DNA of 64,000 nucleotides. Source: Rufibacter sp. XAAS-G3-1 (lineage in GTDB: Bacteria > Bacteroidota > Bacteroidia > Cytophagales > Hymenobacteraceae). The notes below the pieces were generated by a model. The model saw nothing but the letters and a program-made list of their open reading frames with translations, was not told where the DNA came from and did not search any database. Where the stretch lies: the NCBI RefSeq assembly GCF_013623775.1, contig NZ_JABFAM010000020.1, forward strand, positions 32,089-96,088, read 5' to 3'. The position numbers and the translations under genes were made by a program. Below, piece after piece: positions 16,795 through 25,920 of this stretch; within the stretch, counting starts at the first letter, position 1, and every line of letters starts with the position of its first letter.

Positions 16795-17105
16795 AAAGAA
16801 TGGGGTAAAATGATATAATATCCTTTTAATATGAATTATACCTTTTACAGGCTTCACCACCCTTTAGTTGTAATTTTAAGCACAAAAAAGCGTACTAAAT
16901 CTCAGGCCGATGCGGAAGGGCAGAAATAAAGAAAGAAGAAAGTGGCTAGAGTAATACAGAAAGGCATCTGGACTACTAATTCGCCTTTTATGATTGGACA
17001 TCCCTGGCTTGTGGGTCATATGCCACTCTCCTGGTTTATCGGGTGTTTTATAGATACTAACGGAAAACGACAGCTTCCCTCTCGGAGCAAAGGGTGAGTA
17101 ATTTG

Positions 17106-17693
17106 TCAGTGCTTCTTTTCTGCGTACCGCATCAATTGCCTCACCATGGTATCAGCTGTCTGCAGGTAATCCTTCTCATACTTCTGGTTCAGTTCTTCCT
17201 TTGTGGTATCTGCCCCTTTCTTCTGTTTCTCCCAAAGTACAGATAGGGAGGCATAGGGAGGTAGAACTAAGCCTACGGCATTGAAGAAATTGGCAACGCC
17301 GGCAATCACATGCTGCGCCCCATCTGAGTCACCGGTGACAACAATCCCCCCAGCTTTCCCCTCCAACTTAGATTTTTGCCCTTTGAGTATCTCGTCGTGC
17401 AACTCGTCAAGCCGCTCAATCACCCGCTGGATCTCAGAAGAGTAGTTGCTCCACCAGATGGGGGTGGCGAAAACGAGGATGTCGGCCGCAAGTACCTTCC
17501 CCAGTATCGCCGGCCACTCGTCCCCTGCCCCCATTTCGCTTTTAGTCCCGGGAAGGATTCTGTAGTTAACCAGCTTTATGATATTGCAGGTTATACCGTG
17601 TGCCTTGAACCGTTGCGAGAGGAACTCTGACAGTGTCTCCGTATTTGAAAGACCTTCTTTCTTCAATGTCCCAAGTAGTATCAGTGCTTTCAT
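17106..17693 (-). CDS. NAD(P)H-dependent FMN reductase / flavodoxin-fold oxidoreductase
   Basis: 195 residues with the flavodoxin-like fold. The N-terminal strand is MKALILLGTLKKEGLSNTE, where the phosphate of FMN is bound after the first strand. FATPIWWSNYSSEIQRVIERLD is the second FMN-contact loop, followed by GKAGGIVVTGDSDGAQHV. Members reduce quinones, azo compounds or free FMN with NADPH, mainly for redox defence. Cytoplasmic, no signal. It is transcribed alone on the minus strand, about 300 bp from the upstream Zn-ADH promoter. Confidence 0.82.
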   Translation of the reverse strand: MKALILLGTLKKEGLSNTETLSEFLSQRFKAHGITCNIIKLVNYRILPGTKSEMGAGDEWPAILGKVLAADILVFATPIWWSNYSSEIQRVIERLDELHDEILKGQKSKLEGKAGGIVVTGDSDGAQHVIAGVANFFNAVGLVLPPYASLSVLWEKQKKGADTTKEELNQKYEKDYLQTADTMVRQLMRYAEKKH

Positions 17694-17787
17694 GTTAAGT
17701 CAGTATTTTAAATAAAACTTGCCTTTGATTCTTAGCGGCTTGGCCTAGGGGGGTGAAACCTTGTTGTTCCTAAACCTAGGGGGATGC

Positions 17788-18237
17788 CTAATGTGAAGTA
17801 GTCGTAAAAATGAAAAGCAGGAATTTAATTTCCTCCAAGCTTCTGAAACCATGCGGATAATGGCCATTCCCTCTGGTCATTTCCTGGAACTCGCCAAACA
17901 GGGCCTTGAGCCTTTCCAGTACAACCTTATCATTGGGACCACTCAGCAGGAAGTTGAGACGAGGCATCGCTTTTACGATTAGCTCCTTTTTTCCTAATAA
18001 TTCGGACACCACCAACTCTCCTTCCATTAGGAAGGAGTCTTTCAAAACCTCAACCCTGATGCGCGGCTTGATGTGATACCTATCAATGCCTTCCGGCATA
18101 TTAGAGACTCCATTCTGCATCAAATGGTTAGCTATGGCAATTATCCGGTTTGTGGCCGAGTTGAATTTCACCTGCTCCGCCTCCAGCTCCTCTGCCAGGT
18201 CATGCAGCGCCACACGGATCGCTTCCAGTTTCTTCAT
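17788..18237 (-). CDS. Hypothetical protein, paralogue of the protein at 10559-11050
   Basis: 149 residues. It begins MKKLEAIRVALHDLAEELEAE, which closely parallels the start of the 10559-11050 product, and ends in a helix LEEIKFLLFIF in place of LPQFKFFVSLL. The middle holds predicted beta strands (YHIKPRIRVEVLKDSFLMEGELVVSELL) without catalytic motifs. No signal peptide is seen and the function is unknown. It lies 26 bp downstream of a small membrane protein gene on the same strand, so the two probably form an operon. Confidence 0.65.
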   Translation of the reverse strand: MKKLEAIRVALHDLAEELEAEQVKFNSATNRIIAIANHLMQNGVSNMPEGIDRYHIKPRIRVEVLKDSFLMEGELVVSELLGKKELIVKAMPRLNFLLSGPNDKVVLERLKALFGEFQEMTRGNGHYPHGFRSLEEIKFLLFIFTTTSH

Positions 18238-18263
18238 ACGTTTATCCCTTTAGGTTAACGGGA

Positions 18264-18551
18264 CTATGAGAACAGGATATACCACGCCAGCCAACCCAGG
18301 CTGACGGACCTCCTCAACCGTTCTTTAGGCGCAAGGTTCTGCCGGTTGGGCAGGAAGAAGAACAGCAGCCCCAAGGTTGTCCCCTTCAGGAACAGCTCAA
18401 GCAGGGCCTCGCCGGTCCCTTGCCCTTCGGCCAGGGAGGAGAGGGTGAACGCGGGGTACCTTGCCTCCACCAGTCGGTTTGCGATCAGCAGAGGATAGAG
18501 TAGGAAAACACTGTACCACCGCAGGCCATAATACTGTACTATTTCTTTCAC
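18264..18551 (-). CDS. Small membrane protein
   Basis: 95 residues with about three hydrophobic segments: SVFLLYPLLIANRLV, then LELFLKGTTLGLLFFFL, then VSLGWLAWYILF. No family is recognised. It is the first gene of a likely two-gene operon with 17788-18237. The short spacing and similar codon use support it. Confidence 0.55.
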   Translation of the reverse strand: MKEIVQYYGLRWYSVFLLYPLLIANRLVEARYPAFTLSSLAEGQGTGEALLELFLKGTTLGLLFFFLPNRQNLAPKERLRRSVSLGWLAWYILFS

Positions 18552-18839
18552 GCCTAATTAGTTACGGACTTCTCTCATTCCGGTTGACTGGGTGTAACAC
18601 CACTCCTCTTACCAGTGGCTAATCCATAGGTTGGAAAACAGGGTACTTGCACGTAAAATTCAGGGTTAATACGTACTCTAGCCTAACCACTCCCCCTAAT
18701 TGCCTCCTTGGCGCTTTCTACGCAGGTTTACTGCCGTAACTGGCAACTCCGGCTGTCCCTTTCAATTGCCCTTGTACCCAACTCCCCCACAACCAAAACG
18801 GGCGAAGCAGGGTAGCATAGGTAAAAACTTTCTACCCCT

Positions 18840-19475
18840 ATGGGAACAAGCAAGCAGGAAATGATGGAAAGGCACCTCATAGACAGGGGCATCTCTGACC
18901 CCAGGGTGCTGCAGGCCATGTGGGAGGTGGACCGCAGCCTGTTCGTGCCCGAGGAGATCCGGCAGCAGTCCTATGAAGACAAGGCCCTGCCCATCGGAAT
19001 GGGGCAAACCATCAGCCAGCCCTACATCGTAGCCTACATGGCGCAGGCCATGGGGCTGGGGCCGGAGGACGTGGTACTGGAGGTAGGCACCGGGTGTGGC
19101 TACAACGCGGCAGTCCTGGCCCGAATCGTCTCACGCGTCTACAGCATAGAAGTCATCGAATGGCTGGCCCGCCTGGCACCGGAAAACCTGACGAGATCCG
19201 GCACCGGGAACGTCACTACCCGCCAGGGCGATGGGTACCTGGGCTGGCCCGAGGCGGCCCCGTTTGACGCCATCATGCTCACCGCGGCCCCGCCCGTTAT
19301 CCCGAAGCCCCTGACGCAACAACTCAAAATCGGGGGCAGGCTGTTGGCACCGGTCGGCACCAACCTACAGCGGCTGGTCATGCTGGTCAGGGCAAGGGAA
19401 AACTACTTCGTGGAGAAAGAGCTTATGCCCGTAAAGTTCGTTCCAATGACCGGGGAGGCGCAAAGGAGGCACTGA
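18840..19475 (+). CDS. pcm: Protein-L-isoaspartate O-methyltransferase
   Basis: 211 residues. It transfers methyl from S-adenosylmethionine to isoaspartyl residues of damaged proteins and so starts their repair. Substrate and PCMT signature GQTISQPYIVA is at 55-65. SAM motif I (VLEVGTGCGYNAAVLA) is at 79-94. DAIMLTAAP is motif II and LKIGGRLLAPVG is motif III. The length is normal and there is no signal peptide, so it is cytoplasmic. It is followed by a perfect palindrome and then the cyanophycinase gene on the same strand. Presence on a plasmid with other stress genes suggests a desiccation or ageing-protection role (inference). Confidence 0.93.
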   Translation: MGTSKQEMMERHLIDRGISDPRVLQAMWEVDRSLFVPEEIRQQSYEDKALPIGMGQTISQPYIVAYMAQAMGLGPEDVVLEVGTGCGYNAAVLARIVSRVYSIEVIEWLARLAPENLTRSGTGNVTTRQGDGYLGWPEAAPFDAIMLTAAPPVIPKPLTQQLKIGGRLLAPVGTNLQRLVMLVRARENYFVEKELMPVKFVPMTGEAQRRH

Positions 19476-19524
19476 CCTCAAAGACATCCTTCCCATAATA
19501 CCTTTTAGAGACACAATTCTTAAA

Positions 19525-19552
19525 GTATGGATGTAGTACACTACATCCATAC
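19525..19552. promoter_or_regulatory. Perfect 28-bp inverted repeat (operator or short hairpin)
   Basis: The 13-bp arms (19525-19537 and 19540-19552, GTATGGATGTAGT and its complement) flank a 2-nt centre. The site lies 26 bp before the cyanophycinase ATG. The almost absent loop and lack of a T-run favour a protein-binding operator over a terminator. No adjacent regulator gene is present. Confidence 0.5.
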
Positions 19553-19578
19553 TTGGCAAACCTTAAAACTCACAACTA

Positions 19579-20472
19579 ATGGCTAAGGAAAAAAGAGAAG
19601 TAATCCCTAACTCACAGGCAACCCGGGTGATTCCCCAGGGCAGGCTGCTCATCATTGGCGGAAAGGAGGACAAAGGGGACACGCCCGAAAGGGAGAAGGA
19701 GCATAACGTAAACTTCATCAGCGAGCAGATCCTGAAGCGGTTCGTGGAGGAACTGAAGGGCGAAAATCCCTTGGTGGTGGTGATCCCGACGGCTTCCCGA
19801 ATCCCGGAGGAAACCGCCCAGGACTATCTGGATGTGTTCCAGAGCCTGGGGGCCAAGAATGTGCAGGTGGCGGATATCCGCACCCGTCCCGATGCCAACA
19901 AACCCGAGTATGTGGAACTGATAAGGCAAGCGGCCGGCATCATGTTCACCGGCGGCGACCAGCTCCGCCTCACCGCCATCTTCGGCGGCTCTGAGATGCT
20001 GGTGGCCATGAAGGAGCATTATGCGTTCACCCAGGTGATCATCGCCGGGACCAGCGCCGGCGCCACGGCCATGTCCACGCCCATGATCTACGAGGGAGAG
20101 TCTGAGGGCGGCTACATCAAAGGTGACGTGCGGGTCACCACCGGACTGGAGTTCCTCAAGAACGTGGCCATTGACACCCACTTCCTGACAAGGGGCCGCA
20201 TTGTGCGCCTTACCCAGGCTATCTGCACCAACCCCGAGTGCATCGGGATAGGTCTGGAGGAGGACACGGCCATCTTCGTGACCCAAGGGGGAAACGTGGA
20301 GGTGGTGGGCAGCGGCCTGGTGACGGTGGTGGACGGGATGGGCATCACGGAGACCAACATCTACGACATTGGCAACGGACAGCCTTTCACGGCCAAGGGC
20401 CTGCGGATGCACATGCTGGGTAATGGAGATGAGTACGTGGTTCCTTCCTATAAAAGGTTCCAGCTGCAGTAA
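19579..20472 (+). CDS. cphB: Cyanophycinase (S51-type serine peptidase)
   Basis: 297 residues. Cyanophycinases cleave the Asp-Arg storage polymer cyanophycin to beta-Asp-Arg dipeptides. The catalytic Ser159 sits in GTSAGA (157-162), preceded by the family strand IMFTGGDQ (121-128) and followed by FLTRGRIVRLT, EDTAIFV and a GxGLVTVVDG strand. The length is typical of the intracellular form, with no signal peptide. No cyanophycin synthetase (cphA) is in the window, so the substrate must come from elsewhere or be different. A palindrome lies just upstream. Its neighbours Pcm and the AI-2E transporter are on the same strand but separated by 100-180 bp. Confidence 0.88.
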   Translation: MAKEKREVIPNSQATRVIPQGRLLIIGGKEDKGDTPEREKEHNVNFISEQILKRFVEELKGENPLVVVIPTASRIPEETAQDYLDVFQSLGAKNVQVADIRTRPDANKPEYVELIRQAAGIMFTGGDQLRLTAIFGGSEMLVAMKEHYAFTQVIIAGTSAGATAMSTPMIYEGESEGGYIKGDVRVTTGLEFLKNVAIDTHFLTRGRIVRLTQAICTNPECIGIGLEEDTAIFVTQGGNVEVVGSGLVTVVDGMGITETNIYDIGNGQPFTAKGLRMHMLGNGDEYVVPSYKRFQLQ

Positions 20473-20649
20473 GCCTTTGCAGCTTTTAGGCTAATTCTTA
20501 AAAAGAAGGCCTATAGCAGAGACCCCATTACCGCTGTCACTCTCTTCAGGGATATGCCTGGAAGAGTTCAGAGGGTTTCTTCATTGAAAATGGAAAGGGG
20601 TTGCATTCAATAGTAGTATCTATATTTCCCATAACGTGATTTACATTAA

Positions 20650-21735
20650 ATGAACAACGTCTCCATCTACCGCGCCAACGCAGTACTGCTTCTGGGCATA
20701 CTGACCATCGTAGCCTTATACTACGGCAAGGTCTTTTTTATTCCGTTGGCCTTTGCCATCATTTTCGCCATGCTCATGACTCCGGTGAGTCGCTGGCTGG
20801 AGGCAAGGGGCGTGGGCCGCATACCCGCCACCCTTCTCTGCATCCTTATCATACTGCTGTTTATTGCCGGCATCTTGTTAATCATCTCTCTGCAGGCCGC
20901 CAGTTTTTCCGAGGATTTGCCTCAGATACAAAGCAAACTGCAGCAGACTCTCGGCCAGGTGCAGCAATGGATTCAGCAGCGGTACGGAGTGGCGCCCCAG
21001 GAGCAGATCACCTTTGTCCAGGAGCAGATCTCCAAGTTCTCCCAGTCCGCAAACAAGTTCCTGACCACGGCGGTGAAAGGCGCCATGGGCCTCATCACTT
21101 CCTTTGCCCTCATCATCCTTTACCTTTTCTTTCTGATGTGGAAACGGGAGAAGTACGAGGCCTTTTTCCTGAAGGTCTTCTCTGGGGAGGAAAAGCCGGT
21201 GACCAGGGAGACCCTGCAGCAGATCACCAAGGTGGCGGCGCAGTACTTGGTGGGAAGGCTCATCTCCATGGCCTTTTTGGCCGTTTGCTACGCCATCGGG
21301 TTCTCCATCATCGGCGTGAAAAACGCCTTGCTCATCAGCCTCATCGCGGTGCTGCCCACCATCATTCCGTATGTTGGTTCCATCATCGGCGGTATTTTCC
21401 CCATCTTGATGGCGTTTGTGAGCGGGTCCACCGGTATGGTGATCCCGGTGGTCTGCGTCATAGTGGCGGCCCAGGTCATTGACAACAACTTGATTGAGCC
21501 CATTGTCATGGGAAACAAGCTCAACATAAGTCCAATCATGACCATTTTCGCCATTGTGCTGGGGGAGCTGATCTGGGGCATCCCCGGCATGATCCTGTTT
21601 GAGCCTCTTTTTGCCATCATCCGGATCGTGTGTGACCATGTCCCCAAACTGCACCCTTATGGGTTCCTGCTGGAGGATGATGTGGAAGAGCCTAAGTGGA
21701 TTGAAAAGATAAAGCAGGTATTCTCCAAAGGATAG
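20650..21735 (+). CDS. AI-2E family transporter (PerM/UPF0118)
   Basis: 361 residues of inner-membrane protein with about eight hydrophobic segments: two pairs at the N-terminus, a soluble helical region (residues about 80-140, containing the Gln-rich coil), then five more, including IAVLPTIIPYVGSIIGGIFPILMAF and the conserved C-terminal block QVIDNNLIEPIVMGNKLNISPI, a hallmark of the family. Family members export autoinducer-2 or act as Na+/H+ antiporters, so the substrate is uncertain. A very strong terminator follows. It is a single gene. Confidence 0.88.
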   Translation: MNNVSIYRANAVLLLGILTIVALYYGKVFFIPLAFAIIFAMLMTPVSRWLEARGVGRIPATLLCILIILLFIAGILLIISLQAASFSEDLPQIQSKLQQTLGQVQQWIQQRYGVAPQEQITFVQEQISKFSQSANKFLTTAVKGAMGLITSFALIILYLFFLMWKREKYEAFFLKVFSGEEKPVTRETLQQITKVAAQYLVGRLISMAFLAVCYAIGFSIIGVKNALLISLIAVLPTIIPYVGSIIGGIFPILMAFVSGSTGMVIPVVCVIVAAQVIDNNLIEPIVMGNKLNISPIMTIFAIVLGELIWGIPGMILFEPLFAIIRIVCDHVPKLHPYGFLLEDDVEEPKWIEKIKQVFSKG

Positions 21736-21751
21736 AGGTAAACCAGGTTTG

Positions 21752-21815
21752 AAAGCAAGTTGCCAAGTATCCCATACACCCAATAGTTATGGAATACTTG
21801 GCAACTTGCTTTTTT
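21752..21815 (+). terminator. Intrinsic terminator (19-bp perfect stem)
   Basis: Arms 21752-21770 and 21794-21812 are exact complements (AAAGCAAGTTGCCAAGTAT and its complement), followed by T6. It ends the transporter transcript and separates it from the convergent SDR. Confidence 0.9.
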
Positions 21816-21837
21816 AGTTAAAATCCGATTTAAAAAC

Positions 21838-22845
21838 TTACGGCTGCCCGCTTCCGCCTCCCGCACCATAGACCTGGCCAGTGGCGTAGCTGGCGTCACT
21901 GGCGGCCAATTGCACGTAGATGGAGGCAAGCTCCACCGGCTGACCGGGTCGGCCCAGCGGGGTGTCGCCCCCGAACTTCTTCAGCTTCTCCTGGGTTGCC
22001 CCACCGCTGACCTGCAGGGGCGTCCAGATGGGTCCGGGGGCCACCCCATTCACTCGGATCCCTTTCGGCCCGAGTTGTTTGGCCAGGGACTTCACGTAGC
22101 TCATGTTGGCGGCCTTCGTCTGGGCGTAGTCATGCAGCTCTGCCGACGGGTCGTAGGCCTGCTCGGAGGTGGTGCAGATGATGGCGGCCCCGGGCCTCAG
22201 GTGCGGCAGGGCGGCCTTGGTGATCCAGAAAGGCGCGTACACGTTGGTCTTCATGGTCCGGTCAAACTGATCGGAGGTAATGTCCAGGATGGAAGGCTGG
22301 GTCTGTTGCAGGGCCGCGTTGTTGACCAGGATGTCCAGGCCGCCCAGGCCTTTCACGGCCTCCTCCACCAGCCGCTTGCAAAAGGCCTCGGTCTGTATGT
22401 CCCCCGGGATGGCGATGGCTTTGCGGCCCTCGGCTTTGATGAGCGCGATGACTTCCCGGGCGTCCGGCTCCTCGGCGGGCAGGTAGTTGATGGCCACGTC
22501 CGCGCCCTCCCGGGCGTAGGCGATGGCGGCGGCCCGCCCCATGCCCGAGTCCCCGCCCGTGATCAGAGCCTTGCGGCCCTTCAGGCGCCCTGACCCTTTG
22601 TAGCTCTTCTCGCCGTGGTCCGGGCGCGGGTCCATCTGGCTGGCCAGCCCCGGCCAAGGCTGTGACTGCGCCTTGAAGGGGGGCTTGGGGTATTTGGTGG
22701 TGGGGTCCTCCATTTTGTCGGGGGCCGCTTCTGCCCCGAAGGGGGATGCCTGGCCGGAAAGGACCGGCCCGACAGTGGCCAGGGCCAGCCCGGCCCCCAG
22801 CCCGCCGATCGCCTTGCGCCGGCTCAGCATACTTTTATCTTCCAT
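21838..22845 (-). CDS. Short-chain dehydrogenase with Tat signal
   Basis: 335 residues from ATG 22845. The N-terminus has the twin-arginine motif SRRKAIGG (8-15) and a hydrophobic stretch, so it is predicted to be exported folded with its cofactor. A Pro-rich linker (50-85) precedes the SDR domain: TGGDSGMG (96-103), VNNAA (174-178), catalytic Tyr240 and Lys244 in YAQTK. The C-terminal end (YATGQVYGAGGGSGQP) is normal. This matches the YhxC/YhdF-like stress SDR group found near catalase and stress genes. Periplasmic location with NAD(P) is unusual but typical of this subfamily. Downstream is a convergent transporter. Confidence 0.86.
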   Translation of the reverse strand: MEDKSMLSRRKAIGGLGAGLALATVGPVLSGQASPFGAEAAPDKMEDPTTKYPKPPFKAQSQPWPGLASQMDPRPDHGEKSYKGSGRLKGRKALITGGDSGMGRAAAIAYAREGADVAINYLPAEEPDAREVIALIKAEGRKAIAIPGDIQTEAFCKRLVEEAVKGLGGLDILVNNAALQQTQPSILDITSDQFDRTMKTNVYAPFWITKAALPHLRPGAAIICTTSEQAYDPSAELHDYAQTKAANMSYVKSLAKQLGPKGIRVNGVAPGPIWTPLQVSGGATQEKLKKFGGDTPLGRPGQPVELASIYVQLAASDASYATGQVYGAGGGSGQP

Positions 22846-22929
22846 GTCTGTGAAATCTTTGAAAAAATGTTCTGGTAAAGTTTTTTCCTGCAATATGATG
22901 ATGGACGGTGCTGCCCACCCTAGCCGCTG

Positions 22930-22981
22930 GGGAACCCCAATGAAGTCCCTTCCTTCTGGAGAATACCCCATTGGGGTTCCC
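22930..22981 (-). terminator. Hairpin between the esterase and the SDR
   Basis: GGGAACCCCAATG (22930-22942) pairs perfectly with its complement at 22969-22981. It follows the stop of the esterase gene on the minus strand. No T-run, so a rho-independent role is only likely. Confidence 0.5.
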
Positions 22982-23002
22982 TAAGCACGTCTAACCGGGC
23001 TT

Positions 23003-24160
23003 CTACATCCCGAAGGCTTTCCTCAGCTCGTCAGCCGCCATCTTCTGGGCTTCCCTCGCCTCCGGGACCACGGTGGCCATCCCGAAGAACTCGTGGGTCA
23101 CACCCTCATATACTTTGGAGGAGACATTGATGCCGGCAGCCCTCAGCTTGGCGGCGTACAACTGTCCTTCGCTCAGCAGCGGATCAATCTCGGCGTTGAT
23201 CACGGTGGCGGCAGGGAGCCCGTTCACGCTCGCCACGTCCACCAGGGAGATCCAGGGAGTGTTACCATCGGCGGGGGTTCTGAGGTAATGCATGAAGAAC
23301 CACTCCATCAACGGCTTGCTCAGGGGCTTGGCGCTCGCGTACTGGATATAGGAAGGGGTGTTGGTGTCATTGTTGGCGATGGGGTACACCAGCAGCTGAT
23401 GCACCGGCAGGGGAACATTGTTGTCACGGGCCATGATGCTGACGGCGGAGGCAAGGTTGCCCCCGGCGCTCTCCCCGGCTACGGCTATCTTGGCGGGGTT
23501 GATGTTGAGCATGGCTGCGTTCTGCCTTACCCACATATACGCGGCATAGGAGTCGTTGTGGGCGGTGGGGTACTTGAACTCGGGGCCTTTGCGGTACTCG
23601 ACGGAGACCACCACGGCCCCCACCTGCTCGGCCAGGGCGCGCGCCGAGGCATCATACGTGTCGATGGTGGCGATCACCCATCCGCCGCCGTGGTAATAGA
23701 CGATTCCGGGCAGGGTGCCGGTCGCGTTCTTGGGGCGGTAGCTGCGCACGTGGATGGTCCCGCCCTGCACCGGCACCTTGTAACCCATGGTGTCTGACAT
23801 GGAGGCGGGCATGGGAATATTGTACTCGTCCATCACGGCCTTCACCGCGTCGGTGGGCGAGGGGGCCATGCGGGCCTGCTGCGGGGAAAGGGTGTGCAGG
23901 GGCACGCCGTTGGAGAGCGAGTCGAGCTTCTCGATCACGCGCAGCATCTCGGGCTTGATGGTGGGGCCCCAGTCTGGCTGCGGTCCTTTGGGGGTGATGC
24001 CGGAGGCCGTGCCCTCGTCATCATCGTCGCAGGCGGTAAAGACTAGACCTATTACTAAAAACAGACTGATTCGGCGCAACCAGTTGGTTAGAGATAGAGG
24101 TTTATGGGAGTTAGGCCTTGGGAGGGAGGAAATGTCTTTTTGGTCAACGTTAATCTTCAT
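23003..24160 (-). CDS. Alpha/beta-hydrolase, HSL-type esterase lipoprotein
   Basis: 385 residues. The N-terminal signal ends in the lipobox LVFTAC with Cys44, followed by four Asp, which in Bacteroidota suggests a surface- or periplasm-facing lipoprotein. The esterase core shows the oxyanion HGGGW (157-161), nucleophile Ser231 in GESAGG (229-234), Asp326 (IDPLL) and His356 (THEFFG), so all three catalytic residues of hormone-sensitive-lipase-like enzymes are present. The likely activity is hydrolysis of short-chain esters, and the natural substrate is unknown. The gene is upstream of the Tat SDR on the same strand with a hairpin between them. Confidence 0.88.
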   Translation of the reverse strand: MKINVDQKDISSLPRPNSHKPLSLTNWLRRISLFLVIGLVFTACDDDDEGTASGITPKGPQPDWGPTIKPEMLRVIEKLDSLSNGVPLHTLSPQQARMAPSPTDAVKAVMDEYNIPMPASMSDTMGYKVPVQGGTIHVRSYRPKNATGTLPGIVYYHGGGWVIATIDTYDASARALAEQVGAVVVSVEYRKGPEFKYPTAHNDSYAAYMWVRQNAAMLNINPAKIAVAGESAGGNLASAVSIMARDNNVPLPVHQLLVYPIANNDTNTPSYIQYASAKPLSKPLMEWFFMHYLRTPADGNTPWISLVDVASVNGLPAATVINAEIDPLLSEGQLYAAKLRAAGINVSSKVYEGVTHEFFGMATVVPEAREAQKMAADELRKAFGM

Positions 24161-24581
24161 GGTTTCTAGGGTTCTTTGATAAGTACAAATAATAGGTATA
24201 ACAGGTTTTTACCTGAAAGCCCGACAGAAGTTTCCTATATTCAGTGATTCCTTGATTTACCGTATTTGTACCTAGGGACAAATACCCTGCCCGTCTAACC
24301 TGGCTTTGCGGAGGCGGAAACCCAAGAAAGTATCCAAGGCAGGGAGAAATCCTATATGGATTCATTGCTATAAAGCACCTAGGGCACAAGGTTTCTTTCT
24401 CCCAGCACTGATCCCAGGGCTGATCCATTCAGGCTTTCCGGCGCTGGCACGAAGGGTAAAGGGAGCCCGGCGGCTTCCTTTCGGTCCGGGTCCCAGACGT
24501 GGCGCCGTTTGAACCCTTTCCCCGCCTACGCTGTATAGAGGTCAGGAGCGGCCCATGGGATAACAGCGTTTCTACGGACGC
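24161..24581. other. Divergent promoter region
   Basis: About 420 bases between the divergent esterase and histidine kinase genes. No ORF on either strand is convincing. Promoters for both should lie here. No hairpin of note was found. Confidence 0.4.
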
Positions 24582-25652
24582 ATGCCCTTGAGCACCCCTG
24601 AACCCGGCTTTCTGGATTCCCTGGCCGCGGAAAGCGATCAGGTTTTCTTCTCTTTCAGCATCCCTGAGCAACGGCTCACCTACCTCAACCCAGCCTTCGA
24701 GCGGGTATGGCAGCAGACCCGCCAAAGCGTGGCCAGCAGCCCGGAGGCCCTGCTGAAGGCGGTCCACCCCGAGGACCAAGCGCACGTGCGGGAGATCTTC
24801 CAGGACCTGCTCCAAGGAAAGATCATCCCCGATGTCGAGTTCCGCATCCGCCTGCGGGGCGGCACGGAGAAGTGGGTCTGCGTCTGGCCCAGGATCCTGG
24901 AGGATCACTCCGCGGTCGTGGGGCTGGCCAGCGACATCACTGACCAGAAGCGCTACAACGACACGCTCAAGAAGTTCTCCGACAAGAAGAACTCCATCCT
25001 CAACATCCTCTCCCACGATCTGGCTGGCCCCCTGGGCATGATCCACAGCCTCTCCCAGATGCTGGGGGACGGCAAGGAGGAGGACGCCCGGGAGATCATC
25101 GGCATCATCGAAAAAAGCAGCCGCCAGGGCATGCAGCTGATTCAGGACTTCATCAAGCAGGAGTTCCTGGAGTCTTCCGAGGTAAAGCTGATCAAGCGCC
25201 GGGTAGACCTGGCCCAGGCCATCCGGGAATGTATGGAGGAGTACCGGCAGACCCAAGGGATGACGGGCAAGAACTTCCGCTTTCACGCCTCCCCCGAGAA
25301 GGTCTACCTAGAGGTGGACGACACCAAGCTCATGCAGGTCGTCAACAACCTCCTCTCCAACGCTCTCAAGTTCACCCCGGACGGCGGGCAGATCACTGTG
25401 TCGCTGGAGGAGCGGGAAGACTCGGTGCTGGTCACCGTGGCCGACACGGGCGTGGGCATCCCCGAGAAATACCACCACACCCTCTTCGACAAATTCACCC
25501 GGGCAAGGCGGCCCGGCATCAAGGGGGAGCCGTCCGTGGGCCTGGGCATGTCCATCATCAGGACCATCGTGGAATGGCACGGGGGCAGCATCCGATTTGA
25601 GAGCGAGGAAAACAAAGGCACCACTTTCTTCATTGAGCTGCCCAAGGGGTAG
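24582..25652 (+). CDS. PAS-domain sensor histidine kinase (cytoplasmic, orphan)
   Basis: 356 residues without membrane segments. The PAS domain (about 10-125) contains VFFSFSIPEQRLTYLNPAFERVW and a PAC-like end (VVGLASDITDQK). The dimerisation helix contains the H box ILSHDLAGPLGM with phosphoacceptor His145. The ATPase domain has the N box NLLSNALKF (Asn260), G1 DTGVGIP (288-294) and G2 GLGMS (320-324). All catalytic motifs are intact. No response regulator gene is adjacent, so the partner is unknown. This PAS-HK type is common in Cytophagales such as Pontibacter and Hymenobacter. It might control the nearby stress genes (inference). Confidence 0.9.
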   Translation: MPLSTPEPGFLDSLAAESDQVFFSFSIPEQRLTYLNPAFERVWQQTRQSVASSPEALLKAVHPEDQAHVREIFQDLLQGKIIPDVEFRIRLRGGTEKWVCVWPRILEDHSAVVGLASDITDQKRYNDTLKKFSDKKNSILNILSHDLAGPLGMIHSLSQMLGDGKEEDAREIIGIIEKSSRQGMQLIQDFIKQEFLESSEVKLIKRRVDLAQAIRECMEEYRQTQGMTGKNFRFHASPEKVYLEVDDTKLMQVVNNLLSNALKFTPDGGQITVSLEEREDSVLVTVADTGVGIPEKYHHTLFDKFTRARRPGIKGEPSVGLGMSIIRTIVEWHGGSIRFESEENKGTTFFIELPKG

Positions 25653-25920
25653 GCGGGCCCGGACTTCTGGCAGGTTGGAGGGTTGGTCAGGGAAGCGCAG
25701 GTAGGGCATGCCCGTCTCCGGCGTGATTTCGCAGGTATTTTCCCTAAGCAGGAAATACCATACCCATAGGTAAACACTTAATTATCAGTTTAAACACGGC
25801 ATGTCAGGCAGCCCTGAAACCTAACGCACGCCCTGGGGTATGACCAAGTATTAGTTTACCGTTTTCATAACAGTTTGTGTCAGCCCCTTATCCGCCCGCG
25901 CTCTGGGGGAATTCAAATGG

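Noticed and set aside
24429..25286. 285-codon minus-strand frame opposite the histidine kinase
   Set aside because: Antisense shadow of a well-supported kinase gene.
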